Positions 9,538 to 17,961 of a stretch of DNA of 64,000 bases are shown piece after piece (the first letter of the stretch is position 1; the number at the start of each line of letters is the position of its first letter). The stretch covers positions 992,001 to 1,056,000 of the forward strand of contig NZ_AP019654.1 in NCBI RefSeq assembly GCF_009938205.1. Reading direction: 5' to 3'. The stretch is from Vibrio panuliri (GTDB lineage: Bacteria; Pseudomonadota; Gammaproteobacteria; Enterobacterales; Vibrionaceae). A program made the translations under genes and the position numbers. The notes beneath the pieces were generated by a model that was not told where the DNA came from, made no database searches, and worked only from the letters and a program-made list of their open reading frames with translations.

Positions 9538-10191
9538 CTAAGCGGCGCTACAAACCGTTTGACATGATTGCCATGCTGCAACAAACGATTTAGCGTTTTG
9601 TCTAAGCTCTTTATCGCTGATACCGGCTTTGTAAAGAGATGCCCCCAATCCAAAGCCATTAGCTCCTAAGTCTAAGTATGGTTTCATACTCTCTTCACTA
9701 GGATTAATGCCACCAACGGGAAAGCAGAGTGAGCCCTGAGGTAAAACTGAATGCAATGCTTTAAAACCATCTAAGCCCATTTGAGATACAGGAAAGAGTT
9801 TTAAACCCGTGGCCCCAGCACTGATTGCAGCGAATGCTTCGCTGGGAGTGACAACACCTGGGAAACAAACACAGTCGTTTTGGATCGCCAAAGTCACGAC
9901 ATCAGCATTGAAGTTTGGCGTAACAATTAAGTTTGCCCCTGTTTCAATGACTGATTTTGCTTGCTCAGGAGTGGTTACAGTGCCTGCACCAATCAAATAA
10001 CCGTCATGACCAAATTGCTCGACGAGTTTAGCAATGCTGATTAAGGCATCAGGGCTATTAAGAGGCACTTCAATCATAGTAAAACCCTCTTCAATGAGAA
10101 TCTGAGCAACTCGGATCACATCGATAGGTTCAACTCCGCGAATAATTGCAATTAACGGTAGGTGTTGGTCTAAGTTAAACGTTGTTTTCAC
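9538..10191 (-). CDS. dgoA: 2-dehydro-3-deoxy-6-phosphogalactonate aldolase
   Basis: Class I aldolase of 217 residues that splits KDPGal into pyruvate and glyceraldehyde-3-phosphate, the last step of galactonate-type catabolism. It has the KDPG/KDPGal aldolase barrel with a Glu in IEVPLNSP, the substrate loop GAGTVTTPEQA and the Schiff-base Lys in GLKLFP. The start is GTG at 10191, overlapping the end of dgoK by 17 nt, which implies translational coupling. It is closer to E. coli DgoA than to Eda in the PLNSP and VGGINP segments. It is the last gene of the minus-strand operon. In carrageenan-type pathways the equivalent role is called DauD. Confidence 0.88.
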   Translation of the reverse strand: MKTTFNLDQHLPLIAIIRGVEPIDVIRVAQILIEEGFTMIEVPLNSPDALISIAKLVEQFGHDGYLIGAGTVTTPEQAKSVIETGANLIVTPNFNADVVTLAIQNDCVCFPGVVTPSEAFAAISAGATGLKLFPVSQMGLDGFKALHSVLPQGSLCFPVGGINPSEESMKPYLDLGANGFGLGASLYKAGISDKELRQNAKSFVAAWQSCQTVCSAA

Positions 10192-11086
10192 AGTTCATTA
10201 CCTTTTTGATTTCCAGCATGCCGATGAGAAATACTTCATCACCATCAATTTGTTCACTACTTGCAGAGAGGTACTCACATGCCTCTACATAGCGACGACA
10301 TAGAGCTTCACCGCCAACCAGATAGAGATGTTGCTCGTGAGACTGTTTTAACTCTTGTCCAATAAGTAGTCCTGATAAATAGTCATAAATATGGACTGGT
10401 TCCACGTGACTAAAGAGCCTATGGGTACGAGCAGAGAAAAGTGTACTGGTAAAATCGCTGCCGCCACTTTCCTCTAAGCCTTTAACGAAAGCCTCTGGTG
10501 AAGGAATTTGCTGAGGCAGTGCCTTTCCTAAGATTGAGTGCTTAGAGAGAACGGAGAATAACTCCCCAGTCATAAAAGTTTGAAATCTCTCAAGATAACC
10601 GTTACGCATTGTTGCGTGCTTGCTATGTGTACCTGGCAACGCTGCGCAAAACTCTTGGCGAGAGAGTTTTGTTTGCAAGCCAAAAAGCTGCACTTCCTCA
10701 CCTCGCATAACATCATAACGATTTGGCTCGATTTGATAACGCACTCCCGGAACAATGTATGCCGGTGCTCCCCAAGGTAGCATTAAGTGATAAGTACCAT
10801 GAGCAAGTTGTGATAATGATACTGGCGCATCGACGTAAGGGACATTGATCCAACCTTGTGCGGAGCCAACCATACCAGCCATGTATATTGGTAGGTGCTT
10901 ATAATCGTTTAACCATTGTTGGAGGATCATTTGCAAAGTGGCGGCAAACTGACCGTTCTCTACTTGCAGGAGACCAAGGTTTCTCTCGATTTTTGCAACA
11001 AGTGAGCCATCTTCTGTGAGTGCAAATGCCCGAAAGTTGGTTGTTCCCCAGTCAATCACCAACCAGTCAACTTTATTGATTGTCAT
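10175..11086 (-). CDS. dgoK: 2-dehydro-3-deoxygalactonokinase
   Basis: ATP-dependent kinase of 303 residues making KDPGal from 2-keto-3-deoxygalactonate. It shows the DgoK-family N-terminal phosphate motif IDWGTTNFRAF and the PGTHSKHA segment. GGGAG lies just upstream of the ATG. It overlaps dgoA by 17 nt and starts 15 nt after the upstream cycloisomerase-like gene, so the three form one transcription unit. Sugar-acid stereochemistry is inferred from family membership. Confidence 0.88.
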   Translation of the reverse strand: MTINKVDWLVIDWGTTNFRAFALTEDGSLVAKIERNLGLLQVENGQFAATLQMILQQWLNDYKHLPIYMAGMVGSAQGWINVPYVDAPVSLSQLAHGTYHLMLPWGAPAYIVPGVRYQIEPNRYDVMRGEEVQLFGLQTKLSRQEFCAALPGTHSKHATMRNGYLERFQTFMTGELFSVLSKHSILGKALPQQIPSPEAFVKGLEESGGSDFTSTLFSARTHRLFSHVEPVHIYDYLSGLLIGQELKQSHEQHLYLVGGEALCRRYVEACEYLSASSEQIDGDEVFLIGMLEIKKVMNCENNV

Positions 11087-11101
11087 CTATCTACTCCCAA
11101 C

Positions 11102-12247
11102 TCAGTTCACTTTGAAACGATTGATAATGTCTCTGTTTATCTCGACACCAATCCCGGGTTTGGTTGGGATGGTCACTTTACCATTCATCATCTTGATGCC
11201 ATCACAAATGAGATCTTTGCGGAATGGATGTGAAGACTGATCAAACTCAAGCATCGGATGAGTTGGATTAAGACATAATGGTGTGCTAGGTATCGATGCA
11301 ATAAACTGCAGAGAGGCAGCGATGCCGATTCCGGATCCCCATACGTGAGGAATCATCATTGTGTGTTGAGCTTGAGCCAATGCAGCAATCTTTTTACATT
11401 CGGTGATACCTCCTGACGAACAAATATCAGGCTGGATAATGTCTAACGCTCGTTGCTCAAGCCATGGTCGGTACCCCATCTTGCCAAAGATCTGCTCCCC
11501 AGCGGCAAGATAGGCCTTAGATAAACCTTTGATCTCTCTGTAACCTTGCAAGTCTTCTGGAGCAAGCAACTCTTCTAAGAAATAGAGGTCGCACTCTTCC
11601 GTCTCTTTAATTAAATAACGAGCTTCGGCAACATTGTAAGCACCATTAGCGTCTGCCATTATTTTGATGTCATTGCCTACAGCGTTTCGTATTGCCTTGA
11701 TAAATGCGATATCTTCTTTAACACCAAAGCCAATTTTGAGCTTAAATGCTTCGAATCCAGCATCGACATATGTCTGAGCTTCACGAATCGCATCCTGAGG
11801 ATAAATCGCGTTCGCTAGACGATAAAACCCAGTGGCATAAGGTGTCACCTCTTGGCGAAAAGCTCCGCCTATGAGACGATGAATAGGTTGGTTTACGCTC
11901 TTGCCAATAATGTCCCATAGTGCGATGTCTACACCACTAATCGCATTTACCGCGGAGCCTCCTTGTCCATAAGGGCGAGTAATGTTGTACATTTCTTCCC
12001 ATAGAACTTCGACATCAAATGGATTTCTATTGATCAATATAGGTCTGAATACATTTTCAATAAACGCTGCTGCAATTTGGGGAGCTTGTAAGCCGTGACA
12101 AAGTGCTTCCCCCCAGCCAGAAATACCGTTATCTGTCACTATCTCAATTATTAGTGAGCTGCGTTTTTCAACCCAACCTTGAGAGAAATAAAATGGTTTT
12201 TCCAGAGGAACTGATATTGCGTGTGCAATAACATTGGTAATTTTCAT
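11102..12247 (-). CDS. Enolase-superfamily enzyme, galactarolactone cycloisomerase-like
   Basis: 381-residue mandelate racemase/muconate lactonizing protein. Catalytic features visible: Lys169/Lys171 of the K-x-K motif (FKLKIGFG), metal ligands Asp199, Glu225 and Glu251, Asp274, and His301 in PHVWGSG. The segments PYATGFYR, PHVWGSGIGIAASLQF and GVEINRD closely resemble D-galactarolactone cycloisomerase (Gci) of Agrobacterium as I recall it. With an aldehyde dehydrogenase, KDGal kinase and aldolase in the same operon, it could instead open an anhydro-galactonate to 2-keto-3-deoxygalactonate, the DauB-type step. Either reaction yields a 2-keto-3-deoxy acid. AAGG lies 9 nt before the ATG. Exact substrate unproven. 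Confidence 0.75.
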   Translation of the reverse strand: MKITNVIAHAISVPLEKPFYFSQGWVEKRSSLIIEIVTDNGISGWGEALCHGLQAPQIAAAFIENVFRPILINRNPFDVEVLWEEMYNITRPYGQGGSAVNAISGVDIALWDIIGKSVNQPIHRLIGGAFRQEVTPYATGFYRLANAIYPQDAIREAQTYVDAGFEAFKLKIGFGVKEDIAFIKAIRNAVGNDIKIMADANGAYNVAEARYLIKETEECDLYFLEELLAPEDLQGYREIKGLSKAYLAAGEQIFGKMGYRPWLEQRALDIIQPDICSSGGITECKKIAALAQAQHTMMIPHVWGSGIGIAASLQFIASIPSTPLCLNPTHPMLEFDQSSHPFRKDLICDGIKMMNGKVTIPTKPGIGVEINRDIINRFKVN

Positions 12248-12291
12248 TTAAGTAAAACCTTATAATTAAAGTTCTAGAGCTAGCAGTAATA

Positions 12292-13005
12292 TTAATTAAG
12301 TTGTTCTGATATTTTTCTACAATAATCAGTGATGATTGGGATTAGTTCTTTCATTCTATCGTCAGACATATATTCTTTAATGCTAGTTACAGAAATAGCA
12401 GCAATGATATTTCCATATTTATTTCTAATAGGAATTGAAACACACCTAACCAAATCATCATTATCTTCTAGGTCATAGCTGAAGTTATTTTTTGAATACA
12501 GTTCCATTCGCTTCATCATGACATCAATATCGAGGTCTTTTTGGCTCAGGATCAGACGACGCCATTCTGTTTTTGGCATATCGAGCATCAATGCTTTGCC
12601 AAGTCCTGTTCCAGCAAGAGGTAACCGATCTCCAATTTGTGAGCGCATCTGTATTTGACGTTTTCCTGGAATTTTATCTAAATAGAAAACTTCATCTTCA
12701 TCTTTGATTCCAAGATGAACAGTGTCTAACGTCAGTTCTGCTAGTTGATGAAGATAAGGGCGTGCAATTTCTTTTAAAGGCATATCTTGCTGAGCTCTTA
12801 TCCCGAGTTGGATCATTTTAGTTCCAAGTACTAGCCCAATACCATGAACTTCTCTTATATATCGAGCTTCAATTAATCCTTGTAGAATTCGATGTACAGT
12901 CGATTTTGGTAAATCTAGATATATGCAAATATCTTTTAATTGACGATGTCCTAATGCAATAGCATCGATCACTTTAAATGCTTTCAATAAAGCTTGATTA
13001 CTCAT
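12292..13005 (-). CDS. IclR-family transcriptional regulator
   Basis: Regulator of 237 residues. An N-terminal helix-turn-helix (about 1-65, including LDLPKSTVHRILQGL) is followed by an IclR effector domain (about 75-235) with GTGLGKALML and SIPIRNKYG. I chose the ATG at 13005 because GGGA lies 7 nt upstream; 23 earlier residues are not family-like. It sits inside the sugar-acid operon and just downstream (in transcription) of a candidate operator also found ahead of the aldehyde dehydrogenase gene, so it probably controls both promoters. The ligand is likely a pathway keto-acid, as for KdgR-type IclR proteins. Confidence 0.88.
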   Translation of the reverse strand: MSNQALLKAFKVIDAIALGHRQLKDICIYLDLPKSTVHRILQGLIEARYIREVHGIGLVLGTKMIQLGIRAQQDMPLKEIARPYLHQLAELTLDTVHLGIKDEDEVFYLDKIPGKRQIQMRSQIGDRLPLAGTGLGKALMLDMPKTEWRRLILSQKDLDIDVMMKRMELYSKNNFSYDLEDNDDLVRCVSIPIRNKYGNIIAAISVTSIKEYMSDDRMKELIPIITDYCRKISEQLN

Positions 13006-13076
13006 AACAAATCCCACTCGAAATAGATAATTACTATATCTATTAAATAAATGAAAAATTGTGATATTTATCAATG

Positions 13077-13115
13077 TTCCATTTTGTGGAATTCTTATCC
13101 CACTATGTGGAACAT
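13077..13115. promoter_or_regulatory. Candidate IclR operator upstream of the iclR-type gene
   Basis: Two TGTGGAA words spaced 25 nt apart lie in a 32-nt element (13081-13112) matching 26 of 32 positions of the element at 17362-17393. The left end also forms TTCCA-N5-TGGAA, like the TGGAA/TTCCA halves of known IclR operators. It lies about 75 nt upstream of the regulator start. Confidence 0.6.
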
Positions 13116-13130
13116 GAGTTTGAGAATCTA

Positions 13131-13155
13131 ACGTAGCGCCTCAATGGCGCTACGT
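13131..13155 (-). terminator. Strong hairpin after the dehydratase-like gene
   Basis: Perfect 10-bp stem ACGTAGCGCC/GGCGCTACGT with a 5-nt loop, beginning 15 nt past the stop of the gene at 13170. There is no T-run on the transcribed side, so termination may be partial or it may protect the upstream message. Confidence 0.5.
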
Positions 13156-13169
13156 GTTTCGCTTAAGAG

Positions 13170-14345
13170 TTACCAGTTTTGTACGCTGCCATCTTCCCTT
13201 GTCGTGTGGGGAGCCTCCCAATCAGCGACACTGTAGTCTTGAAGCATTTCTTCATTCACATCTACGCCCAACCCAGGAATTTCAGGAATTTCGTAATGAG
13301 TTCCTTTCAGTTTTGGTTGAATTGGGAACAAATCAGGGTATTTGTATTCAAAAACCGTGTCTCCCAGTGGGGATATATTACTTTCAACGTGACTGAAGTT
13401 GGGAATCGCGGCAGCTAAGTGAACAGACGCCGCTGTGCATATTGGACCTAATGGGTTGTGCATCAGCAAATCAACGTAATGCGCTTCACTCCAACCTGCG
13501 ATTTTCATTGCCTCAGTAAATCCGCCAACGTTACAGATATCAAGACGGTTATATTGGAAAATCCCCCTCTCCAAGTAAGGCAGGAATTGCCACTTAGACG
13601 AGAACTCCTCCCCAATAGCAAACGGAATATTAGTCAGTGTTCGCAAGCTTTCGTAGGCTTCAGGTGTTTCATCACGAATGGCTTCCTCGAGAAAGTCTAT
13701 CGTGCCACTTGGGAGCTTCTGACATAAGCTGGCTGCCTCAGCAACGCTCAAGCGATGGTGGTACTCTAACCCTATCAAGATCTCGTGGCCGAGTAGTTCG
13801 CGTGCTTTGATCAATAGTGGAACGGTCTGAGCAATAGACTTTCTTGGTTCCCACTCGTTAATGCCGTGCTGCATCGCATGATCCACACCTTCACCGACGA
13901 AGCGGATACAATCCCAGCCCATATCTTTGAGTTTTTTAGCGTTGCGCAGTGTTTCTTCTTCGCTACTGCAATTAGGTACGGTAGCGAATGCTTTTACATA
14001 ATTACGCTGCTTACCACCTAGTAACTGGTAGACGGGAACACCCAATGCTTTGCCTTTAATGTCATATAGTGCGATATCGATAGCTGAAATGGCAGCGGTT
14101 GTGACTCTGCCACCTTCAAAGTAGTGTGAACGATAGCACTCTTGCCAAATACGTCCGATGTTCATTGGGTCTTGCCCAATCAGAAATCTTGCAAAGTGTT
14201 GTACCATTTGTTCAACACTCTTCTCACGGCTGGAGAAACCAGATTCCCCCCAACCGTATAGCCCGGAATCAGTTTCTATTTTGACTAGCAAGAAGTCTCG
14301 GATACCAACCTGAACGACATGGGTTTTAATATTTGAAATTCTCAT
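13170..14345 (-). CDS. Enolase-superfamily sugar-acid dehydratase, galactonate dehydratase-like
   Basis: 391-residue member of the galactonate/mannonate dehydratase branch of the enolase superfamily, proposed to dehydrate an aldonate to a 2-keto-3-deoxy acid. Family features: WGESG and IDIALYDIKGKALG in the cap and barrel, Glu221 and Glu246 as metal ligands, His196 and His296 (MHNPLGPI) as acid/base, and a C-terminal DGSVQNW resembling DgoD. Odd points: the first metal ligand is Glu194 in GLEYHHR where E. coli DgoD has Asp, and the DgoD segment KLNG is replaced by RFVGEG. The start has AGAGGT upstream. The substrate may therefore differ from D-galactonate. Confidence 0.75.
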   Translation of the reverse strand: MRISNIKTHVVQVGIRDFLLVKIETDSGLYGWGESGFSSREKSVEQMVQHFARFLIGQDPMNIGRIWQECYRSHYFEGGRVTTAAISAIDIALYDIKGKALGVPVYQLLGGKQRNYVKAFATVPNCSSEEETLRNAKKLKDMGWDCIRFVGEGVDHAMQHGINEWEPRKSIAQTVPLLIKARELLGHEILIGLEYHHRLSVAEAASLCQKLPSGTIDFLEEAIRDETPEAYESLRTLTNIPFAIGEEFSSKWQFLPYLERGIFQYNRLDICNVGGFTEAMKIAGWSEAHYVDLLMHNPLGPICTAASVHLAAAIPNFSHVESNISPLGDTVFEYKYPDLFPIQPKLKGTHYEIPEIPGLGVDVNEEMLQDYSVADWEAPHTTREDGSVQNW

Positions 14346-14362
14346 TACATTTACCTCTAAAT

Positions 14363-14382
14363 AAAGCCACTTACGTGGCTTT
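14363..14382 (-). terminator. Intergenic terminator or attenuator
   Basis: Perfect 8-bp stem AAAGCCAC/GTGGCTTT (TTAC loop), followed on the minus strand by a T-rich TTTATTT. It lies between the MFS gene and the dehydratase-like gene, overlapping the latter's leader, so it may reduce expression of distal genes. Confidence 0.6.
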
Positions 14383-14389
14383 AAATGTG

Positions 14390-15697
14390 CTACTTGTAGT
14401 CTTCTACGCGTTCAACTTTTCCAACTAAGAAAATGTATGACATTGCACCCAATATACTGACACTTGAGATATACAGCAGCGGCGCCATAAAGCTACCTGA
14501 GTCACCTGCAAGATAACCGATAACAACAGGAGTAATAATCGCAGCGAGGCCGCCGATGAAGTTAAACGTACCTCCCGTTAACCCAATTAGACGTTTTGGC
14601 GCAATTGATGACACCAATGACCAAGTGATAGAGGCAAGACCCGTAGCAAAAAACGCGATTGACATGAAAATTGTCACTGCCGCAGGGTGTTGGAAATATT
14701 CTGCACCAATAATGGTTGAAGTTAGCAGTAGACCGGAAATAATTGGTACTTTGCGCGAAGTCGCTAAGCTACAACCTTTTCTTAGTAGAAAATCAGAGAA
14801 GAAACCTGAAGACAGCACCCCTAGACAGCCACACAAGAAGGGTAGGGAGGCCATAAATCCAGCTTTTACGAAGCTCATACCATGATATTCAACGAGGTAG
14901 GTTGGGAACCAAGTTAAGAAGAATATCGTTGCGTTACCTAGAGCGAACTGGCCTAGGCAAATACCCAAAATTTTCTTGCGAGTAAGTACAAACAACAGGT
15001 CTTTAAAGAAGTCACCTTGCTCTTTTTGTTGCACATCACCTAAATCAGTCTCGGCGCCATTTTTCTGAATGAGTTCCAGCTCTGATTGCGAGATACCTTT
15101 GAAATCTTTAGGATCGTCATAAGCGATGTACCAAACCACTGCCCACACGATACCGACGCCACCAGTGACAAAGAAAACCGACTGCCATCCCCAGTGGGTC
15201 ATAATCCAAGCAAGTACAGGAGTTAGCAGCGCTAGACCAATGAATTGGCCAGAAGTGTAGACCGCGATTGAAGAGGCACGCTCATTTTCCGGTATCCATG
15301 CAGTGACAACACGGTTGTTAATTGGATAGCTTGGAGCTTCTAACATACCAACGATAAAGCGTAGTGCAAGAATGACAAAGAAGGTACTGGCGAAGCCTAG
15401 TAAGAGCGTCGCTATGGACCAAGCACCTAAGAAAATTGCCAGTAAATATTTGGGCTTGAACTTATCAACTAAGGCGCCGCAAGGAACTTGCATCGCGGCA
15501 TACGCCCATCCCCACGATGAAAATATCCATCCAAGCTCTTGAGTTGTTAAGCCGAGAGCTTTGGTCATTTCTGGTGCTGCAATTGATAAGTTAGCACGAT
15601 CTAAATAGTTAATAACTACCGATATAAACAGTAGTAAAACTATGAAAAACCGCTTTTTCGTTGTTTTTTGGTTATTCATGATAGCAGTGTTGGACAT
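14390..15697 (-). CDS. MFS transporter, anion:cation symporter (sugar-acid) type
   Basis: 435-residue major facilitator protein with about twelve membrane helices. It carries the ACS-family landmarks INYLDRANLSIAAP in helix 1 and WGWAYAAMQVPCG in helix 2. Relatives (DgoT, GudP and ExuT groups) import galactonate, glucarate or hexuronates with protons. I chose the ATG at 15697 because GAGG lies 5-6 nt upstream; the longer frame adds 21 unsupported residues. It is flanked by the aldehyde dehydrogenase and dehydratase genes on the same strand, making it the likely importer for this pathway's acid substrate. Confidence 0.85.
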   Translation of the reverse strand: MSNTAIMNNQKTTKKRFFIVLLLFISVVINYLDRANLSIAAPEMTKALGLTTQELGWIFSSWGWAYAAMQVPCGALVDKFKPKYLLAIFLGAWSIATLLLGFASTFFVILALRFIVGMLEAPSYPINNRVVTAWIPENERASSIAVYTSGQFIGLALLTPVLAWIMTHWGWQSVFFVTGGVGIVWAVVWYIAYDDPKDFKGISQSELELIQKNGAETDLGDVQQKEQGDFFKDLLFVLTRKKILGICLGQFALGNATIFFLTWFPTYLVEYHGMSFVKAGFMASLPFLCGCLGVLSSGFFSDFLLRKGCSLATSRKVPIISGLLLTSTIIGAEYFQHPAAVTIFMSIAFFATGLASITWSLVSSIAPKRLIGLTGGTFNFIGGLAAIITPVVIGYLAGDSGSFMAPLLYISSVSILGAMSYIFLVGKVERVEDYK

Positions 15698-15856
15698 ATA
15701 GACCTCGTTAAAGTCGATCTTAAATATGATCAAGTGTATTGTACAGATATAACTCACCATTCAATTAACTTAGGTTAATTAAACAGGTTATGGTTTAATT
15801 GATGTTGAATTATTTATCTGTCATTATTTTTATTCAATAATGACGTTAATTTTTGT

Positions 15857-17275
15857 CTAGTTTTTAATTGATAGTCTTTTAATAGAAAAATATTCTTGCA
15901 AAGCATGCAGGGAACAGTCACATCCGATGCCAGATTGCTTTATACCACTATGTGGAAGTTCAATTGAATACTTAATTCCATTTACATGTATTTCTCCAAA
16001 GCTTAACTCATTAGATACGCGAGTTGCTTTTTCTTTATCTTCAGTGAATATGTAGGAAGCCAAACCGGCAAGAGTGTTGTTCGCAGTTTTAACGACGTCA
16101 TTCTCATCATCAAAAGTGCTAATTGCTATAACTGGGCCAAATATTTCGTTCCTAAATATCTCCATTTTATCGCTAATATTTGTTAGTAATGTTGGCGGAT
16201 AAAAAGCTCCTTCTTCATATTGATTTATATTCCCTCCACATTGTAATGTCGCACCTTTTTCTAGAGCGTCAACCACAAGGCGATGAACTCTTTCTTTGGC
16301 TGCTACATCAATTAATGCCCCCATGTTTGCATTACTTTCTCGCTCCCACCCAACCACAATGTTAGCTATGCGATTCAGCAATTTTGTAGTAAAGCAGTCG
16401 AGTACGCTTTTTTCGACAAGTACCCGGTTAGCGGAAACACAGATTTGCCCCGCATTGGTAAACTTAATGGCTGTGAGAATATCTGCTGCTGCGTCTAGGT
16501 CTGCGTCGGCGAATACTATGTATGGAGCATCCCCGCCTAGTTCCATTGAATAACGCTTGATGGATGTGGCGCTATTGCTGATGACATCAATACCTGTTTG
16601 CGTTGAACCAATTAGCGTAATTAGTGCCGGAACAGTCGATGAGGACAGGTAGTTACCCAGTTCACGATCATTTCCAGCAAGAATATGAACAGCGCCTTTA
16701 GGTAGACCAATGTCATGGCAAATTTTCCCAACCGCATAAGCGGACAATGGCGTTTTTGAAGAGGGCTTGATTATAATTGGACAGCCGGAAGCCATTGCTG
16801 GTCCTAACTTATAACCAATATTTAGTAAAGGAAAGTTCCACGCTAAATACGCAACCACTACACCTACAGGAGATTTTTTGATCTTATGGGTATAATCCGT
16901 ATCTTTAATTATTTCTGGATTTAGATAATTGGTAATATTCTTTGAATAATAATCAAGACTATCAACTAGTAACTTGAAGTCTTCTTCTGTATCTTTCCAT
17001 GTTTTACCAGTTTCATAATGAACACAGTTTCTTAATGTTTCTTCATTTTTAATTATTTCTTTCTTGAGTTTTTGCATCCAGTCAATGCGTTCATTTATAT
17101 CTGTATTCGCCCATTCTATTTCAAATCCTTTTGCAGATAGTAGCGCCATTTCAGCTTCATTTTTAGTTGCTGAATATATTTCGCAGACATGTTTGCTTGT
17201 TGCAGGGTTAATTATCAGGTGTTTTTGGTCAGAGACTATTAGTTGACCGTCAATGTACATGTGTTGTGTATACAT
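15857..17275 (-). CDS. NAD(P)-dependent aldehyde dehydrogenase
   Basis: 472-residue ALDH-superfamily enzyme oxidising an aldehyde to its acid. Catalytic Cys in NAGQICVSANRV, general-base Glu in MELGGDAP, cofactor segment IIIKPSSKTPLSA, and a C-terminal GIGCDCSLHALQEY like the succinate-semialdehyde/lactaldehyde group. It is the first gene of the sugar-acid operon, with a candidate IclR operator about 85 nt upstream. In red-algal sugar routes an ALDH of this kind oxidises 3,6-anhydro-galactose to its acid; that role is possible but not proven. The start at 17275 has only a weak RBS; an ATG 5 codons in is an alternative. Confidence 0.85.
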   Translation of the reverse strand: MYTQHMYIDGQLIVSDQKHLIINPATSKHVCEIYSATKNEAEMALLSAKGFEIEWANTDINERIDWMQKLKKEIIKNEETLRNCVHYETGKTWKDTEEDFKLLVDSLDYYSKNITNYLNPEIIKDTDYTHKIKKSPVGVVVAYLAWNFPLLNIGYKLGPAMASGCPIIIKPSSKTPLSAYAVGKICHDIGLPKGAVHILAGNDRELGNYLSSSTVPALITLIGSTQTGIDVISNSATSIKRYSMELGGDAPYIVFADADLDAAADILTAIKFTNAGQICVSANRVLVEKSVLDCFTTKLLNRIANIVVGWERESNANMGALIDVAAKERVHRLVVDALEKGATLQCGGNINQYEEGAFYPPTLLTNISDKMEIFRNEIFGPVIAISTFDDENDVVKTANNTLAGLASYIFTEDKEKATRVSNELSFGEIHVNGIKYSIELPHSGIKQSGIGCDCSLHALQEYFSIKRLSIKN

Positions 17276-17360
17276 ATTTAACCATTTTCTGTGTGCGTTT
17301 TATTTGAACGCTATTATGAAAATTGTTAGGAATTAATTATGTGATACAGATACACTTTTC

Positions 17361-17398
17361 AATTTTGTGGAATGCTAATCCCGTATTGTGGAATTTTG
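17361..17398. promoter_or_regulatory. Candidate IclR operator upstream of the aldehyde dehydrogenase gene
   Basis: ATTTTGTGGAAT...ATCCC...TGTGGAA at 17362-17393 repeats the element at 13081-13112 with 26 of 32 bases identical and no gaps. It lies 86 nt upstream of the first gene of the operon, in a 240-nt gap that otherwise holds no gene. Confidence 0.6.
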
Positions 17399-17515
17399 CT
17401 AGAAATTTACTTGAAAGGAATAAATTTGCTCGGTAATGCTAATAGAAAAGTAGCTCTTGCTAAGTAAGTAATGGCAAAAGGATTAAGGAATATAAGTAGT
17501 TAGCGAGCGATTGTT

Positions 17516-17815
17516 TTAATCGGTTGCTTGCTCAAGTTCCAGCAAGATCTCAAGCGCCTTCTCCGGTCCACCTGCGCAAATCGCATCGTCATTGTCGAAA
17601 GCGGAACAAACAGCAGGGCGTTCTGGTTGCCCAAAAATCTTGCATAAATTGCTTTCATTAAGTTGGATGCAGCGTACGCCAGCAGGTTTGCCGTTTGGCA
17701 TACCGGGGATAGGTGAGGTGATCGAGGGAGCTATGCAACACGCACCACAGCCACGATTAAGCTTGATCGAGATACAAGGTGACCAGTCAGAGACTTCGAT
17801 AGTAGAAATGGTCAT
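17516..17815 (-). CDS. YkgJ-family cysteine-cluster protein
   Basis: 99-residue protein with the Cys pattern of the YkgJ/CxxCxxCC family: GCGACC near residue 25, then further Cys at VRC, LCKIF, AVC and ICAGG. The family probably binds Zn2+ or an Fe-S cluster; its function is unknown. GAGG lies 7 nt before the ATG. It lies between the sugar-acid locus and a stress-protein gene and is probably a single-gene unit. Confidence 0.8.
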   Translation of the reverse strand: MTISTIEVSDWSPCISIKLNRGCGACCIAPSITSPIPGMPNGKPAGVRCIQLNESNLCKIFGQPERPAVCSAFDNDDAICAGGPEKALEILLELEQATD

Positions 17816-17925
17816 AGCAGTACCTCAAACTAAAAAAGGGGGTCAAGAAAGATAAAGAGGAGGCGATTCTAGAGGATTGTTACCCCTGTGGCTAGTCTGG
17901 TGATAGGAAGGTTTGTAAAAGAGAT

Positions 17926-17945
17926 AAAGCCCCGTTTGGGGCTTT
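17926..17945 (-). terminator. Intrinsic terminator after the GlsB-like gene
   Basis: Perfect 8-bp stem AAAGCCCC/GGGGCTTT with a 4-nt loop. It lies 16 nt past the stop of the minus-strand gene at 17962 and is followed on that strand by a T-rich stretch. Confidence 0.75.
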
Positions 17946-17961
17946 AAACAAAGAGGCGGGA

